A stretch of DNA of 6,282 bases from Candidatus Altimarinota bacterium (GTDB taxonomy: Bacteria; Patescibacteriota; Gracilibacteria; BD1-5; UBA6164): assembly GCA_027066255.1 (NCBI GenBank), contig JAMOOA010000170.1, forward strand, positions 1 to 6,282, read 5' to 3'. The notes below the pieces were generated by a model. It was not told the DNA's origin, searched no databases, and worked only from the letters and a program-made list of their open reading frames with translations. Positions 1-6,282 of the stretch are shown piece by piece. Both the position numbers and the translations under genes were made by a program. Position 1 is the first letter of the stretch. Every line of letters starts with the position of its first letter.

Positions 1-21
1 CCTAGAAAAGAAACTCTTCAT
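1..21 (-). CDS. Possible start of the next gene of the pilus operon, prepilin-like leader (cut by left edge)
   Basis: Just after the pilC stop, an ATG at 21-19 opens a frame reading M-K-S-F-F-S-R to the window edge. A short basic leader of this kind is what type IV prepilins have before the G-F-T-L-I-E cleavage motif, and a pilin gene would fit here, but the diagnostic residues lie outside the window. An alternative ATG at 26-24 overlaps the pilC stop (TAATG) in another frame and would read M-K-G-R-V-S-F-L with UGA as Gly. Only seven codons are visible, so this is a suggestion based on position and leader shape. Confidence 0.3.
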
Positions 22-25
22 TTCA

Positions 26-1105
26 TTATCAAACCGTTTGAGTTACTTTTAAAATAGCCCCAAATATAGCAAACGCAAACCAAATAACAAATACTCCTGC
101 TATAAGAATAGCAAGAGGTTCTATCCATTTTGTAAGATTTTGAAGCGAGTAATTTACTTCCCTTGTATACTGCTCATTTATTTTTTTTGATACTTTTTCA
201 AGAGATGCTGTCTTCTCTCATACAGAAAGCATTTGAAGAAAGTCCTGAGGAAAGTATTCATGATGTTCATCTACTTGTTCCATAGAATCTACTATTTTAT
301 TTCCTCAAGAAACACTAATGATTACTTCTTGAAGTATCGACTCATACACAACGTTATTGAGTGATTTTGAAGTAAGTGTTAGTGACTTTACTACAGGAAC
401 ACCACTCCCTATGAGGTTTCAAAGGCTCAAGGAAAGAGTAGAAAGGATATAATTTTTGTACACTGTTCCAACAAGAGGAAGTCATAGGTACATATAATCA
501 AAGTTTGCTTTTCCTTTTTCTGTATTCTTATATCAAAAAAGAAGTACCCCTGCTGCTGCAAGTACAAGTATAAGAGCTCCAAAATTGAAGCGTATAAAAT
601 CTGAAGTAGCAACAAGCGCTTGTGTTGCTACTGGAAGTTCTACTTCAGCTGTCTCAAAAAGAGGTGTAATAGAGGGAATCACATAGGTCAAAACTATAAT
701 AACTGAGACAAAAAGAAATAAAAATATAATAGATGGGTATGTGAGTGCCGATTTTACCTTTCTGCGAAGTTCGTAACTTTTTCTCATATTTTCACTTAAA
801 CTGGAAAGAGATCATGCTAACTTCCCAGTTGCTTCACCTGCTTCAATAATAGAGACTTCTGATCCTGCAAATATTTGAGGGAGCTTCTTCATAGACTTGC
901 TAAAAGAATCTCCACTCGAAACAAATGTTTGAAGCTGTACTATTTTTTCTCGAAAATATTCATTCTTTACTTTTATTTGAACCGATTCTAATATCTCTGA
1001 TATAGTCACTCCTCCGTCAAGCATCACTGAAACATATTCGTAGAAATTATACTTATCTACCAATGATGGCTTCCTAGAAAGAAAAGAAATATTACGTGAT
1101 TCCAT
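26..1105 (-). CDS. pilC: Type IV pilus/type II secretion inner-membrane platform protein (GspF/PilC family)
   Basis: The 359-residue product (UGA read as Gly) is the polytopic platform protein that couples cytoplasmic assembly ATPases to pilus growth. Two GspF domains are visible, at about residues 20-145 and 222-350. The first carries A-G90-E-A-T-G-K-L and the A-L-T-Y-P motif entering a membrane helix (about 123-145). The second carries the equivalent V-G296-E-K-T-A-S-L and the closing W-I-E-P helix (about 327-352). A further helix spans about 172-191. Seven glycines are UGA (residues 98, 191, 208, 229, 267, 296, 359); the last sits directly before the TAA stop. The protein is shorter than the usual roughly 400 residues because the N-terminal extension before the first domain is nearly absent. 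It is the last complete gene of the operon, 3 nt after the PilO-like gene. No Shine-Dalgarno motif precedes the ATG. The family call is firm; whether it serves a pilus, pseudopilus or competence system is open. Confidence 0.93.
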
Positions 1106-1108
1106 TTT

Positions 1109-1666
1109 TTATTTTTTATAAAACAATTTGAGAGGGAGCGTCACTTGAAATGATCCTTCTTTTCCAAATTTTGGATAAGTAAAATTATCCATAAAAAAAG
1201 TATACTGGGAGTCTTTTGAGGTAAAATAAGAAACGAATCTAAGGAGAGCCCTTTGAGATGAGAATCGAGCTGTTATATTTATAGTACCTTCATTAAAGCC
1301 CAGGTCTCCTGCTGAGGATTCTGAGAAATTGACTCCTTTAATAGTAATAGAATCCTTCCCTTTTGAGTTAAAATCTTTGACATATAAATGTATATAATTA
1401 AAGAGATTTTCTGAATTAAAATCAATAGTATACTTTGAGATATCTTTAAGTAATACATCTTGATTTGAAGAAAACTTTCCCTGAAGTTCTTCAAGCTCAA
1501 GGTGCTCTTTTTTGAGGTCTAAAAATTCTTTTGTATTTTTTATTTTTTCATCAAACTGCTCCTGAAGAGTATAAAAAAACGCTTTAGTAAAGAAAAGAAG
1601 AATAAAAAAACTTATAAGAAGTATGACATACGAAACAAATTTCTGATTTCAACCATTAAGATCCAT
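1109..1666 (-). CDS. PilO-like pilus alignment-complex protein
   Basis: The 185-residue product has PilO topology: a short polar N-terminus, one membrane helix (about residues 10-27), a charged probable coiled coil (about 31-66), and an alpha/beta domain ending in beta-rich sequence. PilN and PilO form an inner-membrane heterodimer linking the cytoplasmic PilM ring to the outer parts of the pilus machine. I identify it by topology, length (PilO is usually about 200 residues) and position between a PilN-like gene and pilC; sequence similarity to PilO is weak by eye. UGA occurs once, as Gly6 next to a GGT-coded Gly5. A CGA codon at 1265-1267 is read as Arg. The start follows the upstream stop by 11 nt, with no Shine-Dalgarno motif. 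It could instead be a divergent PilN paralogue or a GspM-type protein. Confidence 0.62.
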
Positions 1667-1677
1667 AATTGTGTTTA

Positions 1678-2199
1678 TTATTTTATACTAAAGATAACTG
1701 GGAATTTAATATTATCCTGTCCTGAGAAACTATTAATTGGTTCAAGATGAAAGAGGGATGTCTCATTTTTATTATATTCATTCATAAATTTAATGATTTT
1801 CTTATAAGCTAATCCTCTGTCATTTGATTCTGAAACAGCGTTGAGGTAAACCTCCCCATTATTATAGGTAAAGTTTTCAAAAATAAGATCATAGCGAACC
1901 ATTACCCTTAAGGAGTGTTCTACAAACTTTGAAATCTCTGAGTTTTTGGTCATCTCATCGAGAACTTTTCTATTCAAATTGTACAGATAATAGGCTTCTA
2001 TATTTTTATCCTCTCTGAGTTTTTCTATAGAGCTCTTCCTTTCAGTAATCTGCTGTAAAAGTGAAATATTTTCTGCTTCAACACGTCCAGAGTAGAAAAA
2101 CAAAGCTACTGTAGAGAGTATAACTAATAGAAGAAAAACAAGAGAGAGATACATATCTTTCTTCTTCTTTTTTTTAAAAAATTCTTTTTCTATAGTCAT
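1678..2199 (-). CDS. PilN-like single-pass pilus assembly protein
   Basis: The 173-residue product has a lysine-rich cytoplasmic N-terminus (six lysines, residues 9-14), one membrane helix (about 17-36), a probable coiled coil (about 43-65), and a C-terminal domain whose pattern (strand, N-x-V-S-E-S, helix, strand) resembles the ferredoxin-like fold of PilN. It would pair with the PilO-like protein encoded next. The N-terminal I-N-L-L-P-type segment by which canonical PilN docks to PilM is not present, and no pilM is seen upstream. This gene contains no UGA codon, so it reads the same under either code. The A-rich run encoding the lysines is a possible slippage site. Stop-to-start distance from the upstream gene is 16 nt; no Shine-Dalgarno motif is visible. 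The call rests on topology and gene order more than on sequence identity. Confidence 0.58.
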   Translation of the reverse strand: MTIEKEFFKKKKKKDMYLSLVFLLLVILSTVALFFYSGRVEAENISLLQQITERKSSIEKLREDKNIEAYYLYNLNRKVLDEMTKNSEISKFVEHSLRVMVRYDLIFENFTYNNGEVYLNAVSESNDRGLAYKKIIKFMNEYNKNETSLFHLEPINSFSGQDNIKFPVIFSIK

Positions 2200-2215
2200 A
2201 ATAATAATTTAAGTT

Positions 2216-2647
2216 TTATGCAACATTTAATAAATTCAAGAAAAAGTTTGTTATCGGCCAAGCAAGCCAGATCAATACGATACCAATAGCAACGTATATA
2301 ATTGTCATCTTTGATTTCTTGAGTTTCTCTTCATCTCCGTTCCCTGTAAGTATACTAAATCCTGCGTATATTATGTAAACAACAGCAATAATCGAAATAA
2401 ATGTTAGGAGATATATGACAACATCCTGGATATATTCAGAAAGAGTCCTGTCTTTTTCTATATCATTAATTCCTTGTTTTGCAAGCTCTATACCAGCATC
2501 AAGTCAGCATTCTCCATCTGAACAAATATATGCATTTGGTTGAGAATCGTTTATAAAATCGTCGAGAAACCCCGCATTTGCAGAAGAAAAGGAGAGAAAA
2601 CAGAAAAACAAACTTAGAAATATAATTATTCTTTTCATACGAGACAT
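2216..2647 (-). CDS. Secreted two-helix membrane protein, type IV secretion pilin-like
   Basis: The 143-residue product starts with a signal peptide (M-S-R-M-K-R, a hydrophobic core, then A-N-A for signal peptidase I, cut after residue 25). A short mature N-terminus follows with C42-S-D-G-E-C47 and a UGA-coded Gly48, then two hydrophobic helices (about 76-101 and 114-140) joined by a charged hairpin (G-N-G-D-E-E-K-L-K-K-S-K). This layout resembles VirB2/TrbC-like pilins and the short pilin-like proteins common in Patescibacteria (Pfam T4SS_pilin, PF18895, from memory). It is the first gene of the operon before pilN-, pilO- and pilC-like genes. A second ATG at 2638-2636 would remove only three residues and is equally plausible. 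It lacks the N-terminal methylation motif of type IV pilins, so it is probably not a PilA-type subunit. Its exact role is unknown. Confidence 0.58.
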
Positions 2648-2733
2648 AGAAGTTAGGGTTTACTTTTGGCTTATTATATATAAATTAAGGAAAACTCAAA
2701 AGTTATTTTTATACTCCTAGTACTTCTAAAATT
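2648..2733. promoter_or_regulatory. Divergent intergenic region between the pilus operon and the TraB-like gene
   Basis: These 86 nt are the only spacer between the two divergent genes and must hold both promoters. For the plus-strand gene the best candidates are TATACT at 2710-2715 (no convincing -35) and the weak pair TTTACT (2659-2664) and TAAATT (2681-2686) with a 16-nt spacer. No Shine-Dalgarno motif precedes either start. A similar stretch lies before both ATGs: CCTAACTTCT on the minus strand and CCTAGTACTTCT on the plus strand. Confidence 0.3.
2673..2699 (-). promoter_or_regulatory. Candidate sigma-70-type promoter for the pilus operon
   Basis: On the minus strand a perfect TATAAT (2678-2673) lies 15 nt downstream of TTGAGT (2699-2694), a four-of-six match to the -35 consensus. 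Transcription would start near 2666, giving a leader of about 19 nt before the ATG at 2647. The spacer is shorter than the preferred 17 nt and the region is very AT-rich, so a chance -10 match is possible. Confidence 0.38.
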
Positions 2734-3837
2734 ATGTCGAGAATTGCATCTAAGAGACTCTTTTATGGTTATTTTTTTCTCGGTGTTTTTACCCTTATGT
2801 GTTACCATATTTATGGCATAGAGATAAGCATGAGGTTCCTTTGAGGTCTTCTTGTTTACCTTATTGCATCATATGCAATATACTGGGTCTTTAGCTCTCT
2901 CTTCAAATGAGAAGCCGTAGGGTTCTTTCATTTCTTTGTTGTGTACGTATATAAGGTAAGTGTATTTCTTTCTGTTATCCTACTCCTAGGTGGTGGTTTC
3001 ATGTATTATCAAAATGACATACACCCTTCTAAAATGCCTCTCTATACTCTAAGTAATGGAGAAAAGACTATTAAATTTCAGGCTATGAGTCATATAGGAA
3101 GAAAAAGCTTCTACAGAAAAGTAGAACTCGATATATCTCGCGCAAAGACTGCAGGTTATGTGTTATTTTATGAATGAGTACGACCAGGAACAGAAGCAAA
3201 TAAGGCAATATTTGATGCTGCTTTATGAGTGCAAATCACTCCCGAGTTGTACGAAAGTTTTTCCAAACTCTACTGAGTGGATATGCAGGAGAACGAGGAC
3301 TTTCTCGGAATAAAAAATAATCTCGATTTTAACATAGATCTTAGTATAGATGAGATTGTGGAACTCTATCTGAAAAAGTTCCCTTCCAAGAAAAATGAGA
3401 TAAAACAACTACAAGAGAATGATTCTATCCTTTCTCACTTCTGAAAAGAAGATATAACACAGGATTCTTCCAATCTCACCATGGAGTTACTCAAAAGGCT
3501 TTCTGAAAAAGATGACAAACAATTACTCGTACTGAGGTATGTGAACAAATCTATGTTAAATTTTATAATTAAACATGAAGGATTGAGGAACTTTATCATT
3601 GAAAAAATTGGAAAACCTGATATTTTTTCGGTTATTCTTGATGATAGAAATGTCCATATAGTAGAAGAAATAGAAAAATCTGAACATAAAAAAATATTTA
3701 TTATTTATGGACTCATGCATTTTGAATGAATACTGCACATACTACAAAAAAGTGATCCTCGATGGGAAATAATTGAAACAAAATATAAATACCCTATAAC
3801 CCTTCCTGCTGAGCTCCCTTATATTTTCTCTCAATAA
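2734..3837 (+). CDS. Membrane-anchored TraB/GumN-like (TIKI/PrgY-type) protein
   Basis: The 367-residue product begins with three membrane helices (about residues 9-28, 35-57 and 64-90), followed by a soluble domain resembling the TraB/GumN family, whose members include TIKI metalloproteases and PrgY. Visible family features are F-Q-A-M-S-H120-I-G near the domain start, Y-E147-G-V-R-P-G, and near the end I-Y-G-L-M-H329-F-E-G. The second His motif fits GxxH; the first has Ala117 where family members have Gly. Seven glycines are UGA (residues 37, 59, 148, 165, 181, 237, 332), including those in E-G-V-R and H-F-E-G. Under the standard code the gene would be at least seven fragments. The ATG at 2734 is the first in the frame after an in-frame TAA at 2686. 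The 3' end overlaps the convergent prsW-type gene by 19 nt. Peptidase activity is inferred from the family and is not shown. Confidence 0.68.
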
Positions 3838-4808
3838 AACAAACTTCCTACGTACAAATATCATCCTACGAGATAAATAAAAACCATCATAGTAAAGCCA
3901 AGTGTAAGAGCTATATCATAAAGAGCATGGAGTCAAATTCCCATTACAAGGAACAAAAAAATATGGAAAAAGGACGTACGTATCTGAGATGTAAATCCCT
4001 TACCTGTTTGTAGGTAAAGATAGGAGCTGAGGAAACCATAAGAAATTACACTACTACATAAAACATGAAGCATTGTTGAGAAAATAGAGCGAAATATCCC
4101 TACTTTAAAAAGCTCGCCCGACCCCCCTAATTCTCAGTAAAGTGATGAAATATAAAGTATATTCTCCATAAAGGAAAATCACAAGGCTATAAATATAGTA
4201 CCCAAAAGTCCTTTTTTTAAAGAAAAAGAAGAATAATTTCACATCCCTAAAAAATAAAAGTATTTCGAAGACTCTTCCAAGAGTGCTACTATCACGTAGT
4301 AAAATATTACTATTTTTAAAGAGTTAAATACATAATTTTCAAAATATATTCCTTCCGAAATAAAGATATTTACGGACGGGAATATTCAGAAAATAATCTG
4401 TAAAAAGTAAAATAACCCTAAAATACCTGCAAGAAGTACTCAATAATACACAACACTTAAAATAAAAAACTTTCGATTTTTTACCTTGAAAAAACCTCTT
4501 AAAGAAGGAATAAATAAAATCCAAGACATTACAAATATAAGTGATAATAAAAGAGAAGTGTAAGAAAATACATCTCACAACACATATATATTTTTGAATA
4601 TATTTATCTCCATCGCCCCAAGGAATGAAGACACTCTATCAATATACAGTATAGGAACTACCGAAACAGCTCCTGCTCCTATTCCCCACAAAAAACGCTT
4701 CTTACTAAGCTGAGACCCCTCAATAAATGTAAATATATAAGCCCACAAAACAATAGGGATAAATAAGCTAATCCCTAAAAAGGTGTATGCAAGTATCTGT
4801 AGTATCAT
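3819..4808 (-). CDS. PrsW-family intramembrane metalloprotease
   Basis: The 329-residue, highly hydrophobic protein has about eight membrane helices and the motifs of the PrsW family, which belongs to the same superfamily as CAAX/ABI intramembrane proteases: E178-E179-S-S-K182, G210-F-S-F-M-E215-N216, F-R240 followed by M-L-H248, and G-I-G292-L-H294-A-L-Y-D298. Glu and His in these motifs are the expected metal and catalytic residues. In Bacillus, PrsW cuts an anti-sigma factor; the substrate here is unknown. Nine of about 33 glycines are UGA (78, 123, 141, 190, 210, 225, 292, 316, 326), including two inside catalytic motifs (210, 292). The gene is monocistronic in appearance: the upstream propeller gene is closed by a terminator, and the 3' end runs 19 nt into the convergent TraB-like gene. 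The ATG at 4808 directly precedes the first helix; there is no Shine-Dalgarno motif. Confidence 0.85.
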
Positions 4809-4855
4809 GTTAAGAGGGTATGTATTTTCAAAATTTATTCAAATTAGGTTTATCA

Positions 4856-4883
4856 AAAAACCTCTCGCATGCGAGAGGTTTTT
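4856..4883 (-). terminator. Intrinsic terminator of the beta-propeller gene, potentially bidirectional
   Basis: A perfect palindrome with 14-nt arms meets at its centre: AAAAACCTCTCGCA and its exact complement. In RNA it would form a GC-rich stem of about seven pairs with a CAUG loop, flanked by A and U runs, so it has the shape of a terminator on both strands. On the minus strand it lies 15 nt after the propeller stop and is followed by six T. The plus strand has no gene ending here. Confidence 0.9.
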
Positions 4884-4898
4884 AAAATCGAGATATTT

Positions 4899-6282
4899 TT
4901 ATTTCATTTTTACTTCATTCTTATTCTTGAGTGTTCCAAATTCGTGAGTTGATATCTTGTCATCTGAAATAGCATAGACATCATCCCCTATATATAGAGC
5001 TCTTTTTATAAAACTTTTATTAAACTTCCAACTTCTGTTTGCGAGGTATTCTCATATAGGAGAGTCTGCGAAACAGTATTCTGGAACATATTTCTTTTGT
5101 GGTTTTTGTCCACAGTACATAGTTCCATCAAGAAGTTCTCTACACTCTGGTTCTTCTGTATCTACTGAGTATTGACTACATTCTTTCTTTCTTTCTTCTT
5201 CGAGTCCTGAAGTATCTATGTGTGTTGTTTTCGCTTCTACTTTTACTCCTGAGTTTTTATCTATTTTTATAGATATAAGCCCATTGTAGAAGTCTGTATT
5301 TTTATAGTTCTCATCTCTTTCATACAATGTTGCTGGAAGAAGAAGTGTTTTCTTGTCAGCATTCCAGACAAACATACGTGGATTGTGGAGTGCCTCACTA
5401 TAACTTCCTTGTCCTCCAAATGTTTCTGTATAGAGTTGCTCTACGATAATACCCTTATAGTCTCCTGAATCACATTTTTCTTCTTGAATAGCTGTAAGTC
5501 CATCATCTCCACATTTCTTGTCATAATTGATTTTATAGAGATCTACTTTGAGTCCATTGGTTGTCGTTCCTCCCCACTGATTAATTTTAGTATCATTTCC
5601 TAGTCCGATAATATGTGTGTCATCATATGGGTGAAGGTAGGTTGAGAATCCTGGAATCTTCAACTCTCCTAGCACTTTAGGATTTTTTACATCACTGAGG
5701 TCTATTGCAAAAAGTGGATCTATTTGTTCGAAAGTTACCAAGAAGAGCTTGTCTCCCATAAATCTGCTTGATTGAAACCTCTCTCCTGGAGCCAGTCCAG
5801 TGAGTGAGGAGATAAGTTCTAGATTTTTATCGAGAATATACAGTCCTGTCGATTGCTCTGGCTGCCACTCGGAAGTAATGATTCTGAAATTCCCATCCTT
5901 TTCATCCATACTATATTGATTGAGTGGAGCGCCTGGAACGAGTCCTGTCTTTTGGTATTTTACCTCCATTTCATCAACAGAGAGTTTGTGTACAAGAGTG
6001 TTTTGGGTTCCTCCCCAGAAAAATGGCATCGCACATATTGCGTCAGCTGGACATGAGAAGTTATTTGGCTGGTAGATAGATTCTGTGAGATACAAATTAT
6101 CAAGACTCATGTACACGTTTGAGTTGCTTCCTGCAATCACTTTTGTTTTTACTTCTTTTTCAGCATCCTGTATATCAATTATCGATATAATATTGTACCC
6201 TGGATTGAAGTTGTTTTTCTTAAGTGTTTCTTTATCTGGAAAACTATACTCTATAGAATTACAGTCTGCTATAGAACCTGTT
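4899..6282 (-). CDS. Secreted beta-propeller domain protein (PF09826 type), N-terminus cut by right edge
   Basis: At least 460 residues are visible; the frame is open to the edge, so the N-terminus, probably with a signal or lipoprotein peptide, is missing. The core matches the secreted beta-propeller family distantly related to WD-40 repeats: V-P-G-A-P-L-N-Q-Y-S-M, L-A-P-G-E-R-F-Q-S-S-R-F-M-G, V-T-F-E-Q-I-D-P-L-F-A-I-D-L-S, L-K-I-P-G-F-S-T-Y-L-H-P-Y, and a closing strand R-A-L-Y-I-G-D-D-V-Y-A-I-S. Nine cysteines are visible, six of them between the N-R-M-F-V-W-type strand region and the last blade or just before it, suggesting disulfide-linked loops and an extracellular location. The only UGA codon is at 5054-5052, four residues after a Cys and before E-Y-L-A-N; without recoding, the last blade would be lost. 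About 33 other glycines use GGN. The molecular function of the family is unknown. A terminator follows. Confidence 0.9.

Noticed and set aside
427..615. Minus-strand open frame antisense to no gene but out of frame within pilC
   Set aside because: It lies in a different frame of the same strand inside pilC and has the composition of a shadow frame.
2940..3177. Separate small membrane protein starting at the GTG at 2941
   Set aside because: The frame continues upstream to an ATG at 2734 through two UGA codons and adds two further membrane helices, and it continues downstream into the TraB-like domain.
3223..3408. Minus-strand open frame inside the TraB-like gene, and a similar one at 3556-3738
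   Set aside because: Both are antisense to a well-supported coding frame and show no recognisable motifs.
218..3861. UGA read as tryptophan (code 4) or selenocysteine
   Set aside because: The codons fall in conserved glycine positions, including the V-G-E motif of PilC and G-x-G-L-H of PrsW; Trp has its own UGG codons; and 26 selenocysteines without any SECIS-like context is implausible.
4339..4578. Second open frame within the PrsW gene region
   Set aside because: It is out of frame with the PrsW motifs and has no support of its own.
26..4808. Interpretation of the interrupted frames as pseudogenes or sequencing errors
   Set aside because: Every interruption is UGA, never UAA or UAG and never a frameshift, and the interrupted genes keep their C-terminal motifs and family lengths.
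5853..6056. Plus-strand open frame opposite the propeller gene
   Set aside because: It is the antisense shadow of a strongly supported propeller coding region.
5052..6140. Propeller gene starting at the GTG at 6140
   Set aside because: The same frame stays open to the right edge and the residues upstream (F-N-P-G-Y-N-I-I-S-I-I-D-I) look like a genuine propeller strand, so the gene is truncated by the window.

Overview
The window is a 6.3-kb AT-rich piece of a bacterial genome that only makes sense if UGA is read as glycine (genetic code 25). With standard stops, most of the genes break into fragments. Once UGA is allowed as a sense codon, seven long reading frames tile almost the whole window, all seven visible stops are TAA, and 26 in-frame UGA codons fall at glycine-like positions, several of them in conserved motifs. 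This code is known from Gracilibacteria (BD1-5/GN02) and Absconditabacteria (SR1), so the source is most likely one of these Patescibacteria/CPR lineages. The sequence does not decide firmly between them, although CGA appears to stay arginine here.

Left part (about 1-2647, minus strand): a compact, apparently co-transcribed operon read right to left. It encodes a small secreted two-helix protein resembling type IV secretion pilin, a PilN-like protein, a PilO-like protein and a GspF/PilC inner-membrane platform protein. Gaps are 16, 11 and 3 nt. A possible further gene starts just before the left edge, with a short basic leader that could belong to a prepilin. Together these form part of a type IV pilus or related secretion/competence machine; the ATPases, PilM and the prepilin peptidase are not in the window.

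Middle (2648-4808): an 86-nt divergent intergenic region separates the pilus operon from a plus-strand gene for a membrane protein with three N-terminal helices and a TraB/GumN-like domain. It converges on, and overlaps by 19 nt, a minus-strand gene for a PrsW-family intramembrane metalloprotease.

Right part (4809-6282): a perfect palindromic intrinsic terminator lies just past the 3' end of a minus-strand gene for a secreted beta-propeller protein (PF09826 type) that is cut by the right edge. This gene almost avoids UGA (1 of about 34 glycines), while PilC, the TraB-like protein and PrsW use UGA for roughly 27-32% of theirs.

No tRNA, rRNA, CRISPR array, insertion sequence or integration site was seen. 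The genes share a cell-envelope theme: pilus assembly, membrane proteolysis and secreted surface protein.
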